Source of the DNA: Sipunculus nudus
Taxonomy: Eukaryota; Annelida; Sipuncula; Golfingiida; Sipunculidae
Reading direction: 5' to 3'
Assembly (NCBI GenBank): GCA_026874595.1
Contig: CM049309.1
Span: forward strand, 95,130,723 to 95,194,722
Length of the DNA stretch: 64,000 bases
Below are positions 22,900 through 32,934 of the stretch, in pieces. Made by a program: the position numbers and the translations under genes. The notes under the pieces were generated by a model, which saw nothing but the letters and a program-made list of their open reading frames with translations, ran no database searches and had not been told where the DNA came from. How positions within the stretch are numbered: position 1 is the first letter of the stretch; every line of letters starts with the position of its first letter.

Positions 22900-23860
22900 A
22901 ACCCTGTTTGTTTCTATGTCAAAAATGGAGTGCTTATGCGTAAATGGCGACCACCTGATGTTTGCGCTGATGATGAGTGGGCCATCAAACAGCAAATAGT
23001 AATGCCCAAAAGTTATCGCAATGAAATTCTAAGCATGGCACATGAGGCTCCTTTGTCTGGCCATCTAGGTATAAATAAAACTTATCAGAAAGTAAGTACA
23101 CACTTCTATTGGCCTAACCTCAGGACAGATGTTGTACAATATTGTAAATCATGCCATACATGCCAGATGGTAGGCAAGCCCAATCAGAATCCTCCTTAGG
23201 CCCCACTTAGGCCTATTCCTGCTTTCGAGGAACCATTGAGTAGGTACATTGTTGATTGTGATGGACCACTGCCCAAAACAAAATCTTGACATGAATACTT
23301 GCTGACAATTATGTGCGCATCTACCAGGTTCCCTGAGGCAATACCATTGCGCAAAATTAATACCAAAAGTGTTGTCAAGGTTCTGACCAATTTTTTTACA
23401 ACTTTTGGATTACCAAAATCCGTCAAGTCTGACCAAGGGTCTAGTTTTATGTCAGGCTTATTCTAACAAGTTATGCTTGAGCTAGATATAAAACAGTACA
23501 ACTCTTCGCCATACCATCCTGAAAGTCAGGGCGCCCTCGAACGTTTTCACCTGACATTAAAAAAACATGATTAGGATCTATTGTTATGACACACAGAAAG
23601 ACTGGGATGAAGGAATCCACCCATTGCTGTTTGCTGTCAGATAATCATTTCAAGAGTCCTTGGGTTTCAGTCCCTTTGAACTAGTTTTTGGACATTCAGT
23701 TCGCGATCCATTAAAACTGCTTGAAGAAAAACTCTTGTGGGAAAATCCTGATTCTCTTAGTTTGTTGCAGTATCTCAGACTTTCGCACTAAACTACACAA
23801 TGCTTGTGAGATTGCAAAGTCTAATCTAAAATCTGCACAACAGTACCACTAAAACTCAGA
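22900..23860 (+). pseudogene. Integrase remnant (HHCC finger and DDE core), upstream of RT
   Basis: The HHCC zinc finger reads HLGINKTYQKVSTHFYWPNL then CKSCHTC (23060-23165). The core follows with the first Asp in IVDCDGP, the second in SDQGSSF, and the Glu in GALERFH, broken by stops near 23207, 23288 and 23464. The family is clearly Ty3/gypsy-like. Its position before reverse transcriptase is the diagnostic oddity. Confidence 0.87.
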
Positions 23861-24774
23861 CGTTCTCAACAAACTGGATGCCAAACTGTCACACCTTACC
23901 GCACAACAACAACAAGACCTCAAGAACCTGCTGTGGAATTATGAGCATTCGTTTAGTGACATTCCAACGCGAACTTACATATTGTGCCATGACGTCGATG
24001 TTTGTGAGGCAAGCGCAGTCAAGCAGCCTCCTTATAGACTGAATCCAGAGAAGCAAAAGAATCTACAGGATGAGATTCAATATTTGCTGGACAATGATTT
24101 TATTGAACCTAGTAACAGTAACTGGAGTTCACCATGTATTTTTGGGCCAAAACCTGATTGAAGTTACTGTATGTTCACAGATTATCGTAATTTTAACTCT
24201 GTCACCAAGACTGATACGTTCCCGATTCCGAGGATCGATGATTGTATTGATAGAGTCGGTAGCTCCAGATATGTTTGACTTGCTAAAAGGATTCTGGCAA
24301 GTTCCGCTGACAGAACGAGCGAAAGAAGTGTCCGCATTTGTGACGCCGCAAGGACTGTATAAGTATAAAGTTATGCCGTTTGGCATGAAGAACCCGCCAG
24401 CCACAATCCAGCGCCTCGTCCATATGGCTGTCAAGGACATTCAGGGCTGCGACGCATATATTGATGACCTTATCGTGTACAGCGACACCTGGCAGAAACA
24501 TCTGCAAATTCTTAGCGACCTCTTCGAAAGACTCAGTGTATCACGTCTGACCATCAACTCAGTAAAATCTGAGTTTTGTCATGCACAAGTAACAATTTTG
24601 GGTCATATTGTACGGCAGGGTCTAGTAAAACCTGTTGATGCTAAAATAAGTGCTATTTCTGCATTTCCTAGACCAGAAAACAAAAAGCAAGTAATGCGTT
24701 TTCTTGGTATGGTTGGATACTACAGAAAGTTTTGTCCAAATTTTTCTGCTGTAGCTGAACCTTTGACTTATTAA
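23860..24774 (+). pseudogene. Reverse transcriptase remnant
   Basis: N-terminal part: PPYRLNPEKQ and EPSNSNWSSPCIF, then a stop, FTDYRNFNSVTKTDTFPIPR, GFWQVPLTERAKEVSAFVTP, the motif B region MPFGMKN, and the catalytic YIDD (about 24459-24470) in DAYIDDLIVYSD. A small deletion near 24270 removes part of motif A, including its catalytic region, and shifts frame. The thumb (RFLGMVGYYRKFCPNF) is intact. Confidence 0.9.
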
Positions 24775-25250
24775 AGAAGAAACAAAAGTTTGTATGGAAT
24801 GTTCATTGTGAAAATGCATGTCAGAATTTGAAAGCAATTCTGCAAAGTTCACCAGTTTTGGTAGCTCCAGACTTTTCTGTACCTTTAAAGTTAGCTGTAG
24901 ATGCTAGTGATACTGCTGTTGGTGCTGTGTTGTTACAAGAAAGCAGTGATGGCATAGATCATACAATTTGTTATTTTTCAAGAAAGTTTAATGCAAACCA
25001 GAGAAACTACTCCACTGTTGAAAAAGAATGTTTGGCTTTGATTTTGGCATTGCAACATTTTGAAGTTTATGTTACTTCATCAGTCAAGCCTATCATTGTC
25101 TTCAGTGATCACAATCCCCTCACGTTCATGAACAAGTTGAAGTGTAAAAATCAAAGACTGTTGTGATGGAGTTTCTTTTTACAGGATTACAACCTTGAAA
25201 TCAGACACATTAATGGGAAAGACAATGTACTTGCTGATTGCTAATCGAGA
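24775..25250 (+). pseudogene. RNase H remnant
   Basis: LAVDASDTAVGAVLLQ, YFSRKFNANQRNYSTVEKEC, IVFSDHNPLTF and, after a stop near 25165, INGKDNVLADC give the D-E-D-D catalytic set of gypsy RNase H. It is the last pol domain; no integrase follows. Confidence 0.9.
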
Positions 25251-25362
25251 TGTTTATGAAATGTTTTAAAGAGATGTTTATGTAATTTTGTAAAAAAAGA
25301 TGGTTTTTGAGATACTGAAAAGATTTAGTGATTGTGATCCCAAAAAGAAAGTTTTCCGAGAA

Positions 25363-26256
25363 ATTTATTGTGAACTCTTGACATGTCTCTTTTATTGTGC
25401 GCTGTTGACATTCTGATTCGTATTTGGCTCAAGCCCTGGGCGTTGCTTTGCTACAGCGTTCCATGTTCTAGCTGGCCGGTTGCGGCCCAAGTGTTAACAC
25501 AGCGGTCATGCTAGTCTGGGGCTTTCTCGCCTGGCCGAGCCGGGCCGGCGCACGTGTGAACCATGACTTGTAGAAACACAGCATTCTTATTCTAGATTTT
25601 TCCTGTAACGTGTGTAGTATTGAGTTCTTTGGATTGTTCGAGAAATGGAAAGTTCTCGGCTTGAGGAAAAGTTATAAATAAGGGGGCTGTGTTTTAGAGC
25701 CGGGAGAGAGGAAAGAAAAATTCCAGCGGACACAGAAAAGTGTGTGCAAGTTTGTAGACCTTTTCCGATAATTGCGGCAGTTATAGATTTTCTTCTTAAT
25801 TTGTGACGGATCTTATATAGTCTTCAGTTTGCTTTCGGGATTATAACAAGAACTTCACTTTTGGATTACCAAGGATTGATTTTGTGAATGAACTGGACTG
25901 TTATTCTCTGAGAAGATTTATGTGAACTATTCATCTGTGTTTTACGTTATAAAGGACTTGTTGTCGCTGTGACAGTAGTGGTATCCAGGTACTGTACACT
26001 TTATTTATATACTTGTATTGATTTGCTGTTGTATTGTTGTTATATTGGGAAATTGTATTGATAAAGTGTAATGTAATGTTAGAATTTTTTAAAGAGTAAA
26101 TTATAATTATTTGTTAATAAAAACCACTGACTACTTTATTCATTCCCCTAGACAATTCACGTTGCCTAGTGTTACAGAATCTGATGCTTTTTTATCTCCA
26201 TTACAGAATTTGTGTTCATCACGAATACATGATCTATTGATATAAGTTCCGTAACA
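25363..26256 (+). repeat. 3' LTR
   Basis: Alignable to the 5' LTR from TTTATTGTGA onward; the first 15 or so bases, including TGTTAC, are not recognisable here, so the left edge is eroded. TATAAATA at 25673-25680 is a better TATA box than in the 5' copy, while AATAAA has become AGTAAA. Ends GTAACA, then TSD ATAC. Confidence 0.87.
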
Positions 26257-29037
26257 ATACATTGTAAACCTGTGCCCTCATCGATATGTCAGTGCCGTCA
26301 GAAGGAAAACCTGTGCCCTCATCGATACGCCAGTGCCGCCAGACAGAAAACCTGTGTCCTCATCGGTATGTCAGTGCCGCCAGACAAAATACCTGTGCAC
26401 TCATCGATATGTCAGTGCCGCCAGACGGAAAACCTGTGTCCTCATCGATATGTCAGTGCCGTCAGACAGAAAACATGTGTCCTCATCGATATGTCAGTGC
26501 CGCCAGACAGAAAACCTGTGCCCTCATCGATATCTCAGTGCCATCAGCCAGAAAACCTGTGTCCTCATCGATATGTCAGTGCCGTCAGACAGAAAACCTG
26601 TGTCCTGGTCCATATGTCAGTGCCGTCAGGCAGAAAACCTGTGTCCTCATCGATATACATTGTACATGTCAGTGCCGCCAGACAGAAAACCTGTGTCCTC
26701 ATCGATATGTCAGTGCCGTCAGACAGAAAACTTGTGTCCTCATCGATATGTCAGTGCCGTCAGACAGAAAACCTGTGTCCTCATCGATATAAATTTCAGT
26801 GCCGTCAGACAGAAAACCTGTGGCCTCATCGATATGTCAGTGCCGTCGAACAGAAAACTGTGTCCTCATCGATATAAATGTCAGTGCCGTCAGACAGAAA
26901 ACCTGTGTCCTCGTCAATATGTCAGTGCCGTCAGACAGAAAACCTGTGCCCTCATAAATTTACATTGTACATGTCAGTGCAGTCAGAAAGAAAACCTATT
27001 TTCTCATCGATTTACATGTCAGTTCCGTTAGACAGAAAAACGGTGTCCTCATTGATATCTCAGTGCGGTCAGACAGAAATCCTGTGTCCTCATCGATATA
27101 CATGTCAGTGCTGTCAGACAGAAAACCTGTGCTCTCATCCATATGTCAGTGCCGTCAGGCAGAAAACCTGTGGCCTCATCGATATACATGTCATTGCCGT
27201 CAGACAGGAAACCTGTGTCCTCATCGATATACATGTCAGTGCCGTCAGACACAAAACCTGTGGCCTCATCGATATACATGTCAGTGCCGTCAGACAGAAA
27301 ACCTGTGCCCTCATAAATTTACATTGTACATGTCAGTGCAGTTAGAAAGAAAACCTATGTTCTCATCGATTTACATGTCAGTTCCGTTAGACAGAAAAAC
27401 GGTGTCCTCATTGATATCTCAGTGGGTCAGACAGAAATCCTGTGTCCTCATCGATATACATGTCAGTGCTGTCAGACAGAAAACCTGTGTCCTCATCGAT
27501 ATACATTGTACATGTCAGTGCCGCCAAACAGAAAACCTGTGTCCTCATCGATATGTCAGTGCCGTCAGACAGAAAACCTGTGTCCTCATCGATATGTCAG
27601 TGCCGTCAGACAGATAACCTGTGTCCTCATCGATATGTCAGTGCCGTCAGACAGATAACCTGTTTCCTCATCGATATGTCAGTGCCGTCAGGCAGAAAAC
27701 CTGTGGCCTCATCGATATGTCAGTGCCGTCAGACAGATAACCTGTGTCCTCATCGATATGTCAGTGCCGTCAGACAGAAAACCTGTGTCCTCATCGATAT
27801 GTCAGTGCCGTCAGACAGAAAACCTGTGTCCTCATCGATATGTCAGTGCCGTCAGACAGATAACCTGTGTCCTCATCGATATGTCAGTGCCGTCAGACAG
27901 ATAACCTGTGTCCTCATCGATATGTCAGTGCCGTCAGACAGATAACCTGTGTCCTCATCGATATGTCAGTGCCGTCAGACAGATAACCTGTGTCCTCATC
28001 GATATGTCAGTGCCGTCAGACAGATAACCTGTGTCCTCATCGATATGTCAGTGCCGTCAGACAGATAACCTGTGTCCTAATCGATATGTCAGTGCCGTCA
28101 GACAGATAACCTGTGTCCTCATCGATATGTCAGTGCCGTCAGACAGATAACCTGTGTCCTCATCGATATGTCAGTGCCGCCAGACAGAAAACATGTGTCC
28201 TCATCGATATGTCAGTGCCGCCAGACAGAAAACCTGTGCTCTCATCGATATGTCAGTGCCGCCAGACAGATAACCTGTGTCCTCATCGATATGTCAGTGC
28301 CGTCAGACAGATAACCTGTGTCCTCATCGATATGTCAGTGCCGTCAGACAGATAACCTGTGTCCTCATCGATATGTCAGTGCCGTCAGACAGATAACCTG
28401 TGTCCTCATCAATATGTCAGTGCCGTCAGACAGATAACCTGTGTCCTCATCGATATGTCAGTGCCGTCAGACAGATAACCTGTGTCCTCATCGATATGTC
28501 AGTGCCGCCAGACAGAAAACCTGTGTCCTCATCGATATGTCAGTGCCGTCAGACAGAAAACCTGTGCTCTCATCGATATGTCAGTGCCGCCAGACAGATA
28601 ACCTGGGTCCTCATCGATATGTCAGTGCCGTCAGACAGATAACCTGTGTCCTCATCGATATGTCAGTGCCGTCAGACAGATAACCTGTGTCCTCATCGAT
28701 ATGTCAGTGCCGTCAGACAGATAACCTGTGTCCTCATCGATATGTCAGTGCCGCCAGACAGATAACCTGTGTCCTCATCGATATGTCAGTGCCGTCAGAC
28801 AGAAAACCTGTGCTCTCATCGATATGTCAGTGCCGCCAGACAGATAACCTGGGTCCTCATCGATATGTCAGTGCCGTCAGACAGATAACCTGTGTCCTCA
28901 TCGATATGTCAGTGCCGTCAGACAGATAACCTGTGTCCTCATCGATATGTCAGTGCCGTCAGACAGATAACCTGTGTCCTCATCGATATGTCAGTGCCGC
29001 CAGACAGATAACCTGTGTCCTCATCGATATGTCAGTG
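26257..29037 (+). repeat. 41-bp satellite, right block
   Basis: About 67 units continue the array interrupted by the LTR element. The first ATACATTGTA completes the split unit. From about 27540 units are highly uniform, alternating AGAAAACC and AGATAACC variants. A 246-bp (six-unit) block is duplicated: the private variant ACCTGGGTCC recurs at 28601 and 28847. Open frames of 80 or more residues are by-products of the period. Confidence 0.92.
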
Positions 29038-29370
29038 CATCAAACAGAAAGAAACTCTGAAGATCGAATGGCTGATAACTGACAAAGTACAAAGATCTGA
29101 AGAGTGGTATAAACAAGATGTAAGGAATAATAATATAAAAAAGTGACGGCAGTCACAAGGGCACTAGGTTTTATAAAGAAAGGCCTCGAGAAGTACACTG
29201 ATTCCTGGAGAAATTAACATTCTAGAACTACAGAAGTTCACCATCCCTAGAATAGCCCAGGTGCGTGCATGTAGGCCTACTGAGAAGAGCAGGCTAAATC
29301 ACGATTCAAAATCTCAACTTCAGGACCACAGAACCGTGGAATGGACCCGGCTTTTCAAGAAGAAACATTT
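29030..29370 (+). pseudogene. Non-LTR retrotransposon pol, C-terminal end (right half)
   Basis: After the last satellite unit the frame reads IKQKETLKIEWLITDKVQ, then after a stop ALGFIKKGLEKY and, with a frameshift, GEINILELQKFTIPRIAQVR. These match the terminal VIGALG..KxLEKY..L.LQK block of R2/NeSL-like retroelement proteins and continue the fragment at 17920-18150. An (AAT)n tract follows at 29390-29430, as at many LINE 3' ends. Confidence 0.72.
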
Positions 29371-29387
29371 ACAAGAAAGAGTTAGTC

Positions 29388-29434
29388 AATAATAATAATA
29401 ATAATAATAATAACAATAATAATAATAACAACAA
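29388..29434 (+). repeat. (AAT)n microsatellite
   Basis: About fifteen AAT/AAC units just after the LINE tail. The poly-Leu frame read on the minus strand is an artefact of this tract. Confidence 0.9.
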
Positions 29435-30385
29435 TCTGGGAGGATTTGGTGTATGGTGTAAGAAGATATTGGACCCTGCATTGTGCTGTTTATGAGCAGG
29501 GGCCAGGTGTGGCGCAGGATCGTCCGAAATAACCTCAGCTACCCATGCTGCTGCCCCAGCACCCCTCGCCTGCAAAAGAAACCATTTGCCTTCAAACGTT
29601 CTGTCGCCCAATACTTCATCAACACCTTCTCCATGTCAATATCTGTTCAGATTATTATAAACCTACAACTCTTGATCTGAATCGCTCTTGCACATTGCCT
29701 GGTGATTTGCTTCCACATTGCTGGCCCCGACTGCATGCACAGTTCCTGCTACTAAAACCAATAGCTCCAAAACATTTGAAATAATTTATCTTGACAGTGT
29801 CAGGCTTAGGGTTAATATGATCCCCTGTAGCTCCGGAGTATGGCCCATTTATAGGCCACGAAAGAAAAGATATTTAGTCCTATATATCTAAATTCTGCGG
29901 TTCATTCTGAAGTAAGATGGGGTACTATACATGCTGGGCAGAAACCGACAATCTGATTTCAGGCCCCGGTAGAACGAGGATCTATACTTCTATACTTGCT
30001 TTCTACACAAAATTAAAAAAAATACATATAAAGAGTTATGACTGAATATTTATTGGCCATCTTACATTTATTTTTCTGCATACTTAGCCAAGTACAATGT
30101 TTGTTAAATTACCGGACCGAGCACTTCAAGAAGACACACAGGTGTTGCTGCAAATAGGCCGATATGATTCACGCTGTTCCAAATAATATGAGATTTAGAT
30201 ATTTTGTGAAGTCTGCGACACACAATACAACATGTGATTTTTATGACTTCATCTTTAGAAAGTTAATCTTAAACATTTGTTAATAATACCTAAGAAGGGC
30301 CTCTTAATGATAAATCTGTAAATGTGCGCGCGCAGGCCCTCGGCTGCAGAATAATAGACGCATGCATGCACCCAGGCCCGTGTTT
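29435..30385. other. No gene seen
   Basis: Unique sequence with chance frames only. GC content and CpG rise towards 30310-30470, where a promoter is suggested. Confidence 0.5.
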
Positions 30386-30390
30386 AAACT

Positions 30391-30405
30391 GTTGCCATAG
30401 GAAAC
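30391..30405 (+). promoter_or_regulatory. X-box-like (RFX) motif
   Basis: GTTGCC, spacer ATA, GGAAAC. The half-sites fit the loose X-box pattern RYYNYY(1-3)RRNRAC used by RFX factors on cilium genes; GGAAAC departs by one base from the stronger GGYAAC. It lies about 80 bp before a candidate first-exon donor in a CpG-rich stretch. Confidence 0.45.
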
Positions 30406-30409
30406 GATT

Positions 30410-30473
30410 TGTGAACACTGTCGTCGCGTTCTCGTACGCTCTAACATCCTAAAGAAGTCGGTTGGCGTGGCAG
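30410..30473 (+). other. Candidate non-coding first exon
   Basis: A CpG-rich stretch (CGTCGCGTT, CGTACGCT) ends GGCAG|GTATGC, a good donor. It pairs with the acceptor TTTTTTTTAACAG| at 30947. The start is not defined by sequence. Confidence 0.4.
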
Positions 30474-30990
30474 GTATGCTTTAAATTCTATTTGTCCTCA
30501 GTAACCTAATATCCTGATCTGTGTATCCTGAGTTGTGTGAGCTTTATAATTAATTAATAGTTGATTACTCCTCTGGTGTACAGAATAATTTAAAGATGTG
30601 GATTTAAACAGGGGGGCTGAAAAGGTAAAATAGATTCATAAAATATATTTTATCATCGATTAACACAAGATTTTGTCAGATATTATTTTGTTTTTAAACA
30701 AGAGGATTGTTTTTCACCTCAGCCTGCTGCTTTTCAGCTGATGTTTCACAGCATATAATGTTTTTCTAACTGTAAACCAATGTATATGTAAATTGTTTCT
30801 CATATATCAGCAAGTCCCCAAGGACTCAAAGCTCGCTCATGTGGCAATAATGGGATCATTCTATTTCATTCTGGAAACTTCTTAGAATTTAATAAATTCT
30901 TATGAAACTAAGGAATTTCAACATAAATTTCTTGTTTTTTTTAACAGTTTGAAATTTCCTTTGGCTAATATATGTTGAGATATAACAAAT

Positions 30991-31093
30991 ATGGACATGG
31001 ACAATTATGAAGAAACAGCTGGACTGACTCTCATTAAAGCTCACATGGATATTATATATCGCATAATGGATGAACATATTTACTTCTCTTGTG
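30991..31093 (+). CDS. Candidate coding exon, unknown protein
   Basis: After a strong acceptor (T-rich tract, AACAG| at 30947) a short leader precedes ATG at 30991, in A-rich context. It encodes MDMDNYEETAGLTLIKAH then MDIIYRIMDEHIYFSC, a plausible alpha-helical start. A possible donor G|GTAACC is at 31094. If not spliced, the frame stops nine codons later. The family is not recognised. With the upstream exon and X-box a ciliary gene is possible, but that is inference. Confidence 0.4.
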
Positions 31094-31146
31094 GTAACCA
31101 ACTTGTACCAAGAAATTAACATATTGTGCACAATTATGTGAAAACG

Positions 31147-32255
31147 TAAGCTGGACCTGAAAACACTACACAAACAGAGGACTAGTCTTACTGGACTGTT
31201 TCAATGTAGGAGTAGACCTGAAAACACTACACAAACAGAGGACTCGTCTTACTGGACTGTTTCAATGTAAGAGTGGACCTGAAAACACTACACAAACAGA
31301 GGACTAGTCTTACTTGACTGTTTCAATGTAGGAGTGGACCTGGAAACCCTACACAAACAGAGGACTGGTCTTACTGGACTGTTTCAATGTAGAAGTGGAC
31401 CTGAAAACCCTACACAAACAGAGGACTAGTCTTACTGGACTGTTTCAATGTAGGAGTGGACCTGAAAACCCTACACAAACAGAGGACTAGTCTTACTGGA
31501 CTGTTTCAATGTAGGAGTGGACCTGAAAACCCTACACAAACAGAGGACTAGTCTTACTGGACTGTTTCAATGTAGGAGTGGACCTGAAAACACTCAACAA
31601 ACAGAGGACTATAGTCTTACTGGACTGTTTCAATATAGGAGTGGACCTGAAAACACTACACAAACAGAGGACTGGTCTTACTGGACTGTTTCAATGTAGG
31701 AGTGGACCTGAAAACACTACATAAACAGAGGACTAGTCTTACTGGACTGTTTTAATGTAGGAATGGACCTGAAAACACTACACAAACAGGGGACTAGTCT
31801 TACTGGACTGTTTCAATGTAGGAGTGGACCTGAAAACACTACACAAACAGAGGACTAGCATTACTGGACTGTTTCAATGTAGGAGTGGACCTGAAAACAC
31901 TACATAAACAGAGGACTAGTCTTACTGGAGTGTTTTAATGTAGGAGTGGACCTGAAAACACTACACAAACAGAGGACTAGTCTTACTGGACTGTTTCAGT
32001 GTAGGAGTGGACCTGAAAACACTACACAAACAGAGGACTAGCCTTACTGGACTGTTTCAATGTAGGAGTGGACCTGAAAACACTACATAAACAGAGGACT
32101 AGTCTTACTGGACTGTTTCAATGTAGGAGTGGACCTGAAAACACTACACAAACAGAGGACTAGTCTTACTGGACTGTTTCAGTGTAGGAGTGGACCTGAA
32201 AACACTACACAAACAGAGGACTAGTCTTACTGGACTGTTTTAATGTAGGTGTGGA
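31147..32255 (+). repeat. 61-bp tandem array ending at a candidate 3' splice site
   Basis: About 18 units of 61 bp. Each contains CTTACTGGACTGTTTCAATGTAG| (branch-point-like CTTAC, T-rich tract, TAG) followed by GAGTGGACCTG. The last unit runs to TTTTAATGTAG at 32248 and then GTGTGGAATG, a possible exon. Minor variants (CAGTGTAG, ACATAAAC) recur in blocks. The acceptor reading is plausible but weaker than in the Ly6 array. Confidence 0.85.
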
Positions 32256-32289
32256 ATGTTCCAGGATAATACATCTGCTGCAAACACAG
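32249..32289 (+). CDS. Candidate small exon after the 61-bp array
   Basis: The 41 bases following TTTTAATGTAG| keep the frame of the 30991 exon (G|GT, then VECSRIIHLLQTQ) and end at CACAG|GTCTCT, a poor donor. Support is only frame compatibility and the array-edge acceptor. Confidence 0.22.
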
Positions 32290-32299
32290 GTCTCTGTTT

Positions 32300-32930
32300 T
32301 TTTTTGTTTGTTTTTTTTTTGTTGCAAATGGCGTTGTATTTCCAAACATTGTGATCCCGCTTTAAAATTAACCCATTTGTTGAAGCCAATGTTTTTGTAC
32401 CTTACATGTATGTTTTGTTAAATATATATGAAGATGTCCAAAATGAGCCCGTGGACCACATCTGAGCATATAGATATTTCAAAGAAACGAGAAATATTAG
32501 TTTGTGGATTTATAGTGTTGGATGGACAAACTACATATACAGAACTTATAAATGAGTAGATGGGTTTGGTAGTACTCCTGTGTTTCCTTTAACTGGCTTA
32601 ACGATTAATGTCAGGTCATTAAAACAGGTGTCAACTATTTATATTAAATTTCAAACAGATGTGGCAAATTTTTACAGTATTGATTGAAACATGGAGATTT
32701 CAGAAAGCCCCCAGCTTGCACATTGTATTTGTTATTCTCTCTGATCCTGTGTCTAAATCTTGTATCGATAGACTTTGTGCCGCGCCCCTCTATCTTCAAA
32801 CCCTGGATACGCAACTTCAACTGATTTTCAGAACAATCCATCCAGCCTAATGTTTTTGCGAGTTTCACCCAAAATGAATCTATTAAGAGTCATAGTCATG
32901 GCACTCTAATAATGGAAATCACGATCCTAT
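32300..32930. other. No gene seen
   Basis: T-rich tract at 32298-32322, then unique AT-rich sequence with chance frames. Confidence 0.5.
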
Positions 32931-32934
32931 AAAA

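Larger units (their letters stand above)
19566..26256 (+). mobile_element. Gypsy-type LTR retrotransposon with Gmr1-like gene order, inactive
   Basis: The element has two LTRs of about 0.9 kb, outer ends TGTTAC and GTAACA, and a 4-bp target duplication ATAC (before 19566 and at 26257-26260). Domains in order are gag (SCAN-like capsid, zinc knuckle), protease, integrase, reverse transcriptase and RNase H. The RT and RNase H are clearly Ty3/gypsy-like, but integrase lies before RT as in Ty1/copia; this is the order described for Gmr1 elements. Stops and frameshifts occur in every domain, and the LTRs differ at roughly a tenth of positions in the stretch compared by eye, so it is an old, dead copy. 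Confidence 0.9.

Noticed and set aside
29369-29611. Poly-Leu 80-codon frame on the minus strand
   Set aside because: It reads through an (AAT)n microsatellite.
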